Shown: positions 27,876 to 37,800 of the stretch, one piece after another | Position numbering within the stretch: position 1 is the first letter of the stretch | How the letters are laid out: the number at the start of each line of letters is the position of its first letter | Source: Bacteroidales bacterium | GTDB lineage: Bacteria; Bacteroidota; Bacteroidia; Bacteroidales; UBA932 | Direction of reading: 5' to 3' | DNA length: 64,000 bases | Assembly (NCBI GenBank): GCA_017429475.1 | Contig: JAFROX010000010.1 | Coordinates: 62,001-126,000, forward strand | Notes under the pieces: model-generated | Told to the model about the DNA's origin: nothing | The model's input: the letters and a program-made list of their open reading frames with translations, nothing else | Databases searched by the model: none | Position numbers and translations under genes: made by a program

Positions 27876-28816
27876 GTTTTGTCAACAGGTTAAAGGCGAT
27901 ATGGCGGACCGTCTCCCACTTTCTGGGCGAAGGTATATGGGACGTCGACCTCGCCGGAATGAGCCCGAAGCGCAGCAAGCTCTACAAGCACCTGAAAATC
28001 ATAATGATAACCCACCGCCATTTCCAGTCTTTGAGATGCGGAAGGGAGGCGGTTGCCCTCAGTTTCTTCACCACTATGGCCACAGTGCCGCTGATTGCCG
28101 TCATCCTGCTCATCGCCAGCCGCTTCGGCCTGCTCGGGCTGCTCACCGAAATCATTTCCGGGCTTTTCATCAACAATCAGGAAATGGGAAACATGGTGCT
28201 GGGATGGGCCAACAACATCGTCAATATGGCTTCCGGAGGTGGTTTCGGAATTGTCAGCTCCCTGACGTTCATATGGCTTGTGCTGTGGATGATGCTGTGC
28301 GTGGAGAATTCATTCAACCATATATGGGACGTAGGCAAGTCAGCCAATATCCTGCGCCGCTTCCTCGTGTGCATCAGCATCCTGATCCTCTCTCCTTTCG
28401 TGCTTGTGATGTTCTTCTACGGAGTGGCATATTTCTTCAAGTTCATAGGTTATTTCGGAGGTTCGAAACTGGTCGACTTCGTTACATCCTACCTTTACTG
28501 GATTATCTTCTATGGACTCGCTGTGCTGGTCATCTCGGTCATGTACAAGTTCATACCGCACGCCAAGGTCAAATACTCAGCCTGTTTCAAGGCCGCGCTC
28601 GTATCTGCCTTAGGCTTTGTCGTTATCCAATATCTATACCTTGAAACCCAGATAGTAGTGACAAGGCTCAATGCCGTATACGGCGCCGTCGCCGCTATCC
28701 CTCTATATATGATGTGGCTTAACCTGTGCTGGTTCGACATCCTGTTCGGGGTGGACCTGAGCTATGCCTACCAGCATGTAAACGAGTACGACCCTGAAAT
28801 TGACAGACGCAGATGA
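27872..28816 (+). CDS. YihY/BrkB family membrane protein
   Basis: A 314-residue inner-membrane protein with about six hydrophobic segments. It shows the YihY/virulence factor BrkB core: ALSFFTTMATVPLIAVIL (about residues 66-83), the NHIWDV segment, and the C-terminal IPLYMMWLNLCWFDILFGVDLSYAYQ (about 277-302), which is the family end. Proposed earlier to be RNase BN, but that assignment has been withdrawn for the family; transport or envelope roles are suggested. Overlaps ligA and the relA/spoT gene by 4 nt each, so it is translationally coupled to both. Confidence 0.9.
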   Translation: MSFVNRLKAIWRTVSHFLGEGIWDVDLAGMSPKRSKLYKHLKIIMITHRHFQSLRCGREAVALSFFTTMATVPLIAVILLIASRFGLLGLLTEIISGLFINNQEMGNMVLGWANNIVNMASGGGFGIVSSLTFIWLVLWMMLCVENSFNHIWDVGKSANILRRFLVCISILILSPFVLVMFFYGVAYFFKFIGYFGGSKLVDFVTSYLYWIIFYGLAVLVISVMYKFIPHAKVKYSACFKAALVSALGFVVIQYLYLETQIVVTRLNAVYGAVAAIPLYMMWLNLCWFDILFGVDLSYAYQHVNEYDPEIDRRR

Positions 28817-31068
28817 AGACTGACGAATTCACACAGGAAGACAAGGAACTCATACAAAGAGAGTTTGAACCGCTGCGCATTGCGAGCCTGAAGCGCTGTG
28901 CCGACCAGGAGCAGTATGAGCTTGTCCTGAAAGCGTTTGACTTTGCCAACAAGGCGCATTACGGAGTGCGCAGACGTTCGGGAGAACCCTATATCATACA
29001 TCCCATCGCGGTTGCGAGAATAGTGGTTCAGGAAATCGGTCTCGGCTGCAAGTCGATCTGCGCAGCCCTGCTGCACGACGTGGTGGAAGACACCGACTAT
29101 ACCGTAGAAGACATACGCAGGGAATTCTCTGACCGCATCGCCCTTCTCGTGGACGGGCTGACAAAGATTAAGACCGCCCTCGACAGCGAGAAAGGTGTGA
29201 TTGAAGAACGTTCCCAGCAGGCCGACAATTTCAAGCGCGTGCTTCTGACACTCAACGACGACGCCCGCATCGTGCTGATCAAGCTTGCCGACAGGCTGCA
29301 CAATATGCGCACCATCGAGTATATGCCGTCCTACAAGCGCGAGAAGATTCTCAGCGAGACGATGTACATCTTCATACCTCTCGCCCACAGGCTCGGCCTG
29401 AACAACATCAAGAGCGAGATGGAGAACATCTGGCTCAAGAACAAGGAGGCCCAGGCATATTCCGACATAGAGAAGATGCTGGCGAAGGCCACGCTCGAGA
29501 AAGGCCCCATCATCGACAACTTCATAGCCCCCGTGGAGAAGATCCTCAAGGATGCCGGATTCAAGTGCCGCATCATCAAGAGGATGAAGACCCCCTATTC
29601 CATCTGGAAGAAGATGACGACCAAGCAGATTCCTTTCGACGAAATCTTCGACATCTATGCGGTAAGGATCATATTCGAGCCGCGCACCGATGTGGATGCG
29701 AGCGAAAGGGACCAGTGCTGGCACATCTTCTCCCTGATCACCAGCCATTACAGATACAAACCCGAACGTACAAGGGATTGGGTAAGCTCGCCCAAGCTCA
29801 ACGGTTACGAGGCCCTTCACCTCACTCTCATCTCGGAAGGCACGTGGATCGAAGTGCAGATCCGCAGCGAGAGGATGAACGCCATCGCCGAAAGCGGCGT
29901 AGCCGCACACTGGTCATACAAGCAGGCCCATCCGGAGGATACGATAGAACGCGACCGTGATATCGACACCTGGATCAAAGGTGTCAAGGACATTCTCGAC
30001 AACCCCGACGCCAATGCACTGCAGTTCCTCGACAATTTCCACGAAGAGCTTACATCCGGCGAGATGTTCGCATTCACTCCCCAGGGTGAATCCATAAGCA
30101 TCCCGAAAGGCTCCACCGCCCTCGACTTTGCATATTACATCCACTCTGAAATCGGAAACAAAGCCATCGCAGCCAAAGTAAATATGAAGCTCGTTTCGCT
30201 TTCCACCGTGCTCAACAATGGCGACCAGGTAGAGATCATCACCTCCGACAATGCCAAGCCCAAGAGGGAATGGCTGGACTTCCTGGTCACGTCCCGCGCC
30301 CGCAACCAGGTGCTGCTTTCGATGAAGAGCATCAACAAGGACAACATCCAGAGCGGCATATTCATACTCAAGAAAAAACTCGCCGAGCGCAACATCATCC
30401 TTCAGGCAAGGGTCATCCGCAAGCTCATCGCTTACTACAAGATGAACAACAAGGAGGAGCTTTACAACAGGATAGGCATCGGTCTCATCGACCTGGAAGA
30501 CCTCGACGACGCCCTCAAGAGCAATGCGCTCAAGCGTGACGTCCAGATGTGGGGCATCAAGCTTCTCTCTCCCATCAAGAGCGACGGCAAGATTGACAAG
30601 AGCAAAGACTACATACTGGAAGAAGATATAGACAAAGGCACGGTTTCATTCCATACGGCAGACTGCTGCCACCCCATCCCCGGCGACAATGTGGTTGGAG
30701 TCATCAACAGTGACGGCAGCGTGACCGTCCACAAGACAAGCTGCGGCGTCTTCACCGATTTCGCCGCCACCAATGGTGACAAGCTTGTGTCGGTCAGGTG
30801 GAGCAAGCACTTCATAATGTCATACCTGACCCAGATCAAGATCAGGGGTATAGACAGGCTGGGCATTCTGAACGAAATCACAAAGGAGATATCGCTCGTC
30901 CTGGAAGTCAATATCCGAAAGATCGTGATCGAAGCCCACGACGAAGTGTTTGAAGGATACATAGACCTGTACGTCCACAACACGGACGACCTTGACCGGC
31001 TGATGGAACGTCTCGGAAAGATCAGAGGTGTGGAAAGCGTGCTCAGAACCAACATTGCAGATGAATAG
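28813..31068 (+). CDS. Bifunctional (p)ppGpp synthetase/hydrolase (RelA/SpoT homologue)
   Basis: Makes and degrades the stringent-response alarmone. The 751-residue protein has the long RSH layout: HD hydrolase domain with His63 and His88-Asp89 (ALLHDVVEDTDYT), synthetase domain (about 230-345) with FDIYAVRIIF, SPKLNGYEALHLTL and EVQIRSERMN, TGS domain (about 415-475) starting MFAFTPQGESISIPKG, a helical/zinc region with the HTADCCHPIPGDNVVG segment (about 613-628), and a C-terminal ACT domain (about 675-750). Both catalytic halves look intact. Its last 8 nt overlap the next gene. Confidence 0.95.
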   Translation: MKTDEFTQEDKELIQREFEPLRIASLKRCADQEQYELVLKAFDFANKAHYGVRRRSGEPYIIHPIAVARIVVQEIGLGCKSICAALLHDVVEDTDYTVEDIRREFSDRIALLVDGLTKIKTALDSEKGVIEERSQQADNFKRVLLTLNDDARIVLIKLADRLHNMRTIEYMPSYKREKILSETMYIFIPLAHRLGLNNIKSEMENIWLKNKEAQAYSDIEKMLAKATLEKGPIIDNFIAPVEKILKDAGFKCRIIKRMKTPYSIWKKMTTKQIPFDEIFDIYAVRIIFEPRTDVDASERDQCWHIFSLITSHYRYKPERTRDWVSSPKLNGYEALHLTLISEGTWIEVQIRSERMNAIAESGVAAHWSYKQAHPEDTIERDRDIDTWIKGVKDILDNPDANALQFLDNFHEELTSGEMFAFTPQGESISIPKGSTALDFAYYIHSEIGNKAIAAKVNMKLVSLSTVLNNGDQVEIITSDNAKPKREWLDFLVTSRARNQVLLSMKSINKDNIQSGIFILKKKLAERNIILQARVIRKLIAYYKMNNKEELYNRIGIGLIDLEDLDDALKSNALKRDVQMWGIKLLSPIKSDGKIDKSKDYILEEDIDKGTVSFHTADCCHPIPGDNVVGVINSDGSVTVHKTSCGVFTDFAATNGDKLVSVRWSKHFIMSYLTQIKIRGIDRLGILNEITKEISLVLEVNIRKIVIEAHDEVFEGYIDLYVHNTDDLDRLMERLGKIRGVESVLRTNIADE

Positions 31069-32830
31069 AAACGTCACAGCCATATTACTCATCGTGCTGA
31101 CAGCACTGTGCTGCCTCTTCTCGCATTCGTGCGCGAACACCAAGGCAGCCCCCAGCGGCGGTCCCAAGGACACCATTCCCCCTGTTCTGATCAAAATCGA
31201 TCCTGAGCAGAACACCCGCAACATGCCGCTTGCCGACGTCAAGATAGCACTGACATACAACGAATATACCGTGGTCAAGGAAGCCTCCGGCGTATATCTT
31301 TCACCCCCCACGAAACACGCTCCTTCGGTAAAGGTCAAAGGCAAGTCCATCCTGGTTACGCTCAGGGATACGCTGGCAGAAAACACCACCTACACCATCG
31401 ACTTCAACAACGCCCTGGCTGACAACAACGAAGGCAACCTGGCGCCGAGGTTCACATACACTTTCTCCACTGGAGATTCAATCGACTCGATGTATCTTAC
31501 CGGCACAGTCCTGGACTGTCAGAAACTGACTCCCGTCAAAGGCGTCCTGGTGGCTTTGTACGAAGACCTGAGCGACTCGGCCTGTATGGTAAGCCTCCCT
31601 GCCGCAGCGGGCCGCACCGATGACTGGGGATTCTTCGTCATCAGGAACATAAAGCCCAGGCCATATCGGATTTACGCATACAGCGACGACGACAAGGACA
31701 ACCTTTACCTTCAGGGAGAAGATTTCATAGCGTTCAACGATTCCCTTTTCACTCCTGAGCTTATCGTCCGTGATTCCATCTACGAGCTCGGTACTTTCAA
31801 TATGAAGGACACGGTGGCCTGCGAGATGAGAAAGTCAGAGGTCTCGCTGCTGCTCTTCAAGGAGACGGCATCCCGCCAGTTCATCAAGAACAAGGGCCGC
31901 AAGGACAACAAGCGGGGTTTCCTGCGTTTCAACGCCCAGAACACCGTGCTGAACTCTTTCCAGATATTCGGAGTCGATTCTACGGCCATAACGAAGCATT
32001 TCTCTCCTGAGATGGACAGTATGGATTTCTGGATCGACACTCCCTATCCTCTCCCCGACTCGCTCCTGCTCTCCGTGGAATATCTCAAGACAGACTCGCT
32101 CGGCAACCTGGTGATGACCAAGGAAGATGTGGCCATAAGTATGACAGATGAAGAGAAAGCGGCCCTGAATTCAGACCAGGCCAAAGCCGACACTCTGATC
32201 AGAGCAGATTACGAGTGCAAGAACGAGAATGTGGAGCAGGACGGAATTACAATCCGCTTCCCCGACCCGGTGTCACGTTTCAGCACGGATTCCATCCTCT
32301 TCATCGCGACCAACCCCAAGAACCAGAACGACACGATTTCCTTCTCGTTCGAAAAGGACGAGCACGAATTCGAAACTTACCATCTTCAGTCTTCGCAGCC
32401 ATATCAGACAGGCTACAAGTATCAGGTTATATTCAAGAAAAACGCGTTCTACGACATTTACGGACGCAAGAACAAGGAAAACGTCATAGACATCGAGTTG
32501 CCCAACACTGACAAGACCGGTTCAATAACGCTCAACGTGAAAGGCATCAAGGAGTCGAACTACATCATCGAACTGGTTTCGTCAGACATGAAACAGGTAT
32601 ACCGGAAGTTCAATACCGACAAGGATACCAAACTGTACTTCCCCTATCTGAATGCCGGCAAATATACATTCAGGATAACCGAAGACCGCAACCGCAACGG
32701 CATCTTCGACACCGGCAACCTGCTTGAGCGCAAGCAGCCCGAGAAGGTGATAGTGTTCAAGCTTCCCGACGGTAATGGGATAATCGAGCTGCCGGAACAG
32801 ACAGACATAGAACAAGACCTCCAGTTATGA
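31061..32830 (+). CDS. Ig-like domain lipoprotein (Bacteroidota SbsA-type)
   Basis: A 589-residue exported lipoprotein. I take the ATG at 31061 (MNRNVTAILLIVLTALCCLF), which begins a signal peptide with Cys in SHSCANT; the open frame continues 11 codons upstream but lacks signal character. The mature part starts with the family-typical SGGPKDTIPPVLIKIDPEQN, leading into a bacterial Ig-like domain (about residues 40-130) and a prealbumin-like repeat (GVLVALYEDLSDSA). Such proteins are widespread in Bacteroidota with no assigned activity, probably surface or periplasmic. It overlaps relA/spoT by 8 nt and the next gene by 4 nt. Confidence 0.8.
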   Translation: MNRNVTAILLIVLTALCCLFSHSCANTKAAPSGGPKDTIPPVLIKIDPEQNTRNMPLADVKIALTYNEYTVVKEASGVYLSPPTKHAPSVKVKGKSILVTLRDTLAENTTYTIDFNNALADNNEGNLAPRFTYTFSTGDSIDSMYLTGTVLDCQKLTPVKGVLVALYEDLSDSACMVSLPAAAGRTDDWGFFVIRNIKPRPYRIYAYSDDDKDNLYLQGEDFIAFNDSLFTPELIVRDSIYELGTFNMKDTVACEMRKSEVSLLLFKETASRQFIKNKGRKDNKRGFLRFNAQNTVLNSFQIFGVDSTAITKHFSPEMDSMDFWIDTPYPLPDSLLLSVEYLKTDSLGNLVMTKEDVAISMTDEEKAALNSDQAKADTLIRADYECKNENVEQDGITIRFPDPVSRFSTDSILFIATNPKNQNDTISFSFEKDEHEFETYHLQSSQPYQTGYKYQVIFKKNAFYDIYGRKNKENVIDIELPNTDKTGSITLNVKGIKESNYIIELVSSDMKQVYRKFNTDKDTKLYFPYLNAGKYTFRITEDRNRNGIFDTGNLLERKQPEKVIVFKLPDGNGIIELPEQTDIEQDLQL

Positions 32831-33525
32831 GAAAGACAGCCGTTATTTTGATTCTGACATTACTGTCGTTCGCTGCTTCAGCACAGAACGGAGAGGGATT
32901 CAACCCCTTCACCCAAGACGAACTGTCCATCCTCATACAGGACTCGACCGTCAAGGAAGAGATACGTTTCAAGCCCACCGGAATGCTGGGCATCCGGGGC
33001 AGCTACCAGTTCAACGGCATTTCTTCGAACGTAGATATGGATGAGACAGGACTCAATACATATAAAAACATATCCCTGGTCTACACATACTACAGTTCGC
33101 TGTGGAATATGATGTCCAACTTCGGCATCCAGGCAGCCCTCAAATACGGAGAATGGGGATTTGACAGCGGCTATCTCGAATCAGAACACCTGAATTACGC
33201 GGAACTGTCATTGCTTTCCCAGTTCCATTTCGACTTCTCCCGCTTCAGGTTCCTCATCGGACTTGGCCCCTATGCAGGATACAGGCTCAATTCGCTCAAG
33301 GAGAACGACAGCTGGGACAATTATGACAACCGTTTCGACTACGGCCTGATGGGAGGCGCCGGCTTCGCCGTCATCTTCGGCCCGTTCGAACTGCAGATTG
33401 AAGGTGACTACCAGTTCTCGCTGAGCAGTATCTACCATATGAACAAATACAGCGACGAGTATTGGGTAACCGTCAATCCGAGAAACATAATTGTCAACCT
33501 CACCCTGTTCTATCACCTGTTCTGA
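32827..33525 (+). CDS. Hypothetical exported beta-barrel-like protein
   Basis: A 232-residue protein with a cleavable signal peptide (MRKTAVILILTLLSFAASAQ, cut before Asn). The mature part has alternating hydrophobic/aromatic strands such as MLGIRGSYQFNG, FEIQ-like LQIEGDYQFSL and the last strand IIVNLTLFYHLF ending in Phe, typical of a small outer-membrane barrel (PorT/OmpW-like size). No family is recognised with certainty. It is coupled to the Ig-like lipoprotein (4-nt overlap) and followed by ispG after 1 nt. Confidence 0.7.
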   Translation: MRKTAVILILTLLSFAASAQNGEGFNPFTQDELSILIQDSTVKEEIRFKPTGMLGIRGSYQFNGISSNVDMDETGLNTYKNISLVYTYYSSLWNMMSNFGIQAALKYGEWGFDSGYLESEHLNYAELSLLSQFHFDFSRFRFLIGLGPYAGYRLNSLKENDSWDNYDNRFDYGLMGGAGFAVIFGPFELQIEGDYQFSLSSIYHMNKYSDEYWVTVNPRNIIVNLTLFYHLF

Positions 33526-33526
33526 T

Positions 33527-34798
33527 ATGCAAAGAATCGTATGCAAGGCCGGTAACGTCAGCATCGGCGGCGGTGCGAAACCTGTCGTACAGTCGATGTG
33601 CAACACCGACACCCTTGATGTTGCTGCAAGCGTGGCCCAGTGCAAGGCTCTGGCCGGGGCGGGCTGCGAGATGATACGCCTTACCACGCAGGGTCTCAGG
33701 CAGGTGGAGGCCCTGGATGAGATCCGCAGGCAGCTCCGCTCCGAAGGTATCTCGAATCCCCTTGTCGCCGACGTGCACTTCAATTCCGAGGTAGCTATCG
33801 CGGCCGCCGCAGGCATTGCGGACAAGGTGCGCATCAACCCCGGCAACTTCTCCAAGGACCACGATGTGGCTATGGAGAAGCTTAGCGAACTGCTGAAGGT
33901 CTGCAAGGAATACGGCACAGCCCTGCGCATAGGCCTGAACCACGGTTCGCTTGGCGAGCGCATCACTTCGGTATGGGGTGACACCCCGCTCGGGATGTGC
34001 AACGCCATAATGGAATGGCTGAAGGTCTGCGTGGACAATGATTTCTTCAACCTCACCCTGTCGCTGAAGGCCAGCAACACGAAAGTTATGGTCGAGGCCT
34101 ATGAACTTCTGTACCGCGCGATGCAGGACGAACTGGGAATGCTCTTCCCTCTCCACCTCGGCGTGACTGAGGCCGGAAACGGGGATAGCGGCAGAATGAA
34201 ATCGGCAGTAGGAATCGGCACTCTCCTGAAGGAGGGTATCGGGGACACCATCAGGGTTTCGCTGACGGAGAATCCTGTCAATGAGATCGCCGTGGCCCGT
34301 ATGCTCCTGAAATGTATGGAAGACGGCTCTATGGATGCCCAAAGCCGCGAAGAATATATAGTGAAGGCCGGCTACAGATATGGCAGCGGTCTGCTTGCAG
34401 GCGGACCGGACGATTTCGAGTTGCAGGGCAGCATCGCCGGCCGTCCATTGTCCGCTCAGGAGGCGGAAGACATAATGGACATTCTGCTGCAGGCATCACG
34501 GCGACGTTTCACCAAGGCTGAATACATCGCCTGCCCCAGCTGCGGCCGCACGCTGTACGACATAGAGAGTGTGCTGGCCGAAGTCCGCAAGGCAACGGAG
34601 CGGTTCGCAGGAGTCCGCATAGCCGTTATGGGCTGCATAGTTAACGGCCCGGGCGAGATGGCGGACGCCGATTACGGCTATGTCGGCCAGGGAGTCGGCA
34701 AAGTCACCCTGTACAAAGGCAAGACTCCGGTGGAGAAGGACATTCCCCAGCAGGAAGCCGTAAGCCGTCTCGTGGCACTTATTGAAAAAGACCGTTGA
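33527..34798 (+). CDS. ispG: 4-hydroxy-3-methylbut-2-en-1-yl diphosphate synthase
   Basis: Penultimate step of the MEP isoprenoid pathway. ATG 33527 gives a 423-residue product beginning MQRIVCKAGNVSIGGGAKPVVQ. TIM-barrel part (1-270) has QSMCNTDTLD, ADVHFN, DKVRINPGN, LRIGLNHGSL and LHLGVTEAGNGDSGRMKSAVG. The [4Fe-4S] domain has CPSCGRTLYDIE (about 336-347) and VMGCIVNGPGEMADADYGY (about 366-384). The barrel sequence resembles the long IspG type usual in Bacteroidota and plants (about 600 residues), yet the central insertion domain is replaced by about 70 residues, leaving a short enzyme. All three cluster Cys are present, so it should be active. Confidence 0.93.
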   Translation: MQRIVCKAGNVSIGGGAKPVVQSMCNTDTLDVAASVAQCKALAGAGCEMIRLTTQGLRQVEALDEIRRQLRSEGISNPLVADVHFNSEVAIAAAAGIADKVRINPGNFSKDHDVAMEKLSELLKVCKEYGTALRIGLNHGSLGERITSVWGDTPLGMCNAIMEWLKVCVDNDFFNLTLSLKASNTKVMVEAYELLYRAMQDELGMLFPLHLGVTEAGNGDSGRMKSAVGIGTLLKEGIGDTIRVSLTENPVNEIAVARMLLKCMEDGSMDAQSREEYIVKAGYRYGSGLLAGGPDDFELQGSIAGRPLSAQEAEDIMDILLQASRRRFTKAEYIACPSCGRTLYDIESVLAEVRKATERFAGVRIAVMGCIVNGPGEMADADYGYVGQGVGKVTLYKGKTPVEKDIPQQEAVSRLVALIEKDR

Positions 34799-34806
34799 TA
34801 TCTTTT

Positions 34807-34838
34807 TTTGCAGAAAAAGGGCGAAAAAGGTACTTTTG
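34807..34838 (+). promoter_or_regulatory. Bacteroidota promoter for carB
   Basis: TTTG at 34807-34810, a 20-nt spacer, and TACTTTTG at 34831-34838, matching the -33/-7 consensus. The start of transcription would be about 25 nt before the carB start codon. Confidence 0.65.
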
Positions 34839-34854
34839 CCCGAATTATAATTAA

Positions 34855-34860
34855 AGGAGG
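34855..34860 (+). promoter_or_regulatory. Strong Shine-Dalgarno sequence deciding a TTG start of carB
   Basis: AGGAGG is followed by 8 nt and then TTG at 34869. Such a complete SD is rare in this window and supports TTG as the real start. Confidence 0.65.
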
Positions 34861-34868
34861 CCTTTCCA

Positions 34869-37800
34869 TTGAAAACCATCTCTTTTGACAAAGTATTGAT
34901 ATTGGGTTCCGGAGCCCTGAAGATCGGCGAAGCCGGCGAATTCGACTACTCCGGCAGTCAAGCCCTGAAGGCCATGCGGTCCGAGGGCATCAAGACAGTT
35001 CTCATAAACCCAAACATTGCTACCGTACAAACTTCCGAAGGTGTTGCTGACAAGATTTATTTTCTTCCCGTAACACCTTATTTTGTGGAAAAAGTAATCG
35101 CCAAGGAGCGTCCTCAGGGCATCCTTCTGGCCTATGGCGGACAGACCGCTCTCAACTGCGGCGTAGCCCTCTACAACAGCGGCATACTTGACAAGTACAA
35201 CGTCAAGGTGCTCGGCACCCCGGTACAATCTATCATCGACACTGAAGACCGCGAGCTCTTCAACAAGAGGATGGAAGAAATCGACATCAAGATCATCCGC
35301 AGCGAGGCTGTGGAAAGCATCGAAGATGCACGAAGGGCCGCCGCCGAAGTAGGTTACCCCGTAATCCTCCGTGCCGCCTATGCACTCGGCGGCCTGGGAA
35401 GCGGTTTCTGCGACAACGAGGAAGAGCTCAACGCCCTTGCCGAGAAGTCCTTCTCCTACTCTCCCCAGGTGCTTGTCGAAAAATCCCTCAAGGGATGGAA
35501 AGAGATTGAGTTCGAAGTGGTGCGCGACGCCTACGGCAACGCCACGACGATCTGCGAAATGGAAAACTTCGACCCTCTGGGCATCCACACCGGCGAAAGC
35601 ATCGTCGTGTCTCCGTGCCAGAGCCTGAACGACCACGACCGCGAGCTGCTGACAGGCCTCGCGCTCAAGATTGTGAAGCATATCGGCATCGTCGGAGAAT
35701 GCAACATCCAGTTCGCATACGAGCCCAACGGCGAGGACTACCGCGTCATCGAGATCAACGCCCGCCTCAGCCGTTCTTCAGCCCTCGCATCGAAGGCCAC
35801 CGGTTATCCTCTCGCCTTCGTGGCAGCCAAGATAGCCCTCGGCTACTCCCTCACCGACCTTAACAATCCGGCATCGGACAAGATATACCAGCCGTCAATC
35901 GACTACATAGTCTGCAAGATTCCCCGCTGGGACCTCAGCAAGTTCCACGGCGTAAGCCGCGAGATCGGCAGTTCGATGAAGTCCGTCGGCGAAGTGATGT
36001 CGATCGGAAAGAACTTCGAAGAGACCATCCAGAAAGGTCTGCGTATGATTGGCCAGGGCGCCCACGGCTTCGTGGCCAACAAGGAGATTGTGGTCCCGGA
36101 CATCGACGAGGCTCTGAAGAACCCTACCGACAACCGTATCTTCGTCATCTCAAAAGCCTTCCAGAAAGGTTATACCATCGACCAGATATACGACCTCACA
36201 AAGATCGACAAGTGGTTCCTCAACAAACTCTACGGTATTGTAGAGACTTCACGCGAGATCGAGAAGTACGACCGTATCGAAGATATGCCCGACGAGTTGC
36301 TCCGCAAGGCCAAGCTCGACGGCTTCTCAGATTTCCAGATCGGCAGGCTCGTCTTCAAGGACAAGTTCGATATGGACGAGGCTTCTGACAAAGTCCGCAG
36401 CAACCGCAAGTCACGCGGCCTGCTTCCCTTCGTCAAGAGAATCACGACCTTTGCTTCCGATGACCCTGACAAGGCCAATTACCTCTATGTTACATACGGT
36501 TCTGACCATAGCGACATCAAGTTCGACAACGGCAGCAACTCCATCATAGTCCTCGGTTCCGGCGCATACCGCATCGGCTCTTCAGTAGAGTTCGACTGGT
36601 GCAGCGTCAATGCCCTCAACACCATCCGCAAGGCAGGCTATACGGGCATTATGATCAACTACAACCCCGAGACCGTATCGACCGACTACGATATGTGCGA
36701 CCGCCTCTACTTCGACGAACTTACGTTCGAGAGGGTGCTCGACATCTACGAACTTGAGAATCCCCACGGCGTAGTGGTATCCGTAGGCGGCCAGATTCCG
36801 AACAACCTTGCGCTCAGGATGAAGAACGAAGGCCACGTCAAGATCCTCGGCACCTCTGCCGAAATGATCGACAACGCCGAAGACAGGCACAAGTTCTCGG
36901 CTATGCTCGACCGCATCGGTGTCGACCAGCCCGCCTGGAAAGAGCTGTCGTCAATGGACGAGCTCAAGGACTTCGTCAAGTCTGTAGGATATCCTGTCCT
37001 CGTACGTCCTTCCTACGTGCTTTCAGGTGCCGCAATGAACGTCTGCTCTAACGACGGCGAGCTCATTGAGTTCCTGAAGCTTGCAAGCGAGGTGTCGAAG
37101 AAACACCCGGTAGTGGTAAGTTCGTTCATCCAGCACGCAAAGGAGATAGAATTCGACGCAGTCGCATCGAAGGGAGAAGTGCTTGCTTACGCCATCTCCG
37201 AGCACATCGAATATGCCGGCGTGCACTCAGGTGACGCCACCATCCAGTTCCCTCCCCAGAAGCTGTATGTCGAGACTGCCCGCCGCATCAAGAAGATTGC
37301 CCGCAAGATTGCAGAAGCGCTCTGCATCAGCGGCCCGTTCAACATCCAGTTCCTCGCGCGCGACAACGAGATCAAGGTGATCGAATGCAACCTGCGTGCT
37401 TCACGCAGCTTCCCGTTCGCTTCGAAAGTCCTCAAGATAAACCTCATCGAACTTGCGACCAAGGTGATGATCGGCGAGAAAGTCGAAGCTCCCCAGAAGA
37501 GTGCGTTCGACCTCGACTATGTCGGAATCAAGGCATCCCAGTTCTCGTTCAACCGTCTGCAGAAGGCCGACCCCGTGCTCGGCGTCGATATGTCTTCTAC
37601 CGGTGAGGTGGGCTGCATCGGCGACAACACCGACGAGGCTATCCTCAAGTCGATGCTTGCTGTGGGTTACACCATTCCCAAGAAGCGCATCCTCATCTCA
37701 AGCGGTACAGGCGAGCAGAAGGCCCAGCTGCTGAAGGCATCCAGGGACCTCATCGTCCACGGCTATGAGATCTACGCCACAGGCGGAACCTACAAGTACT

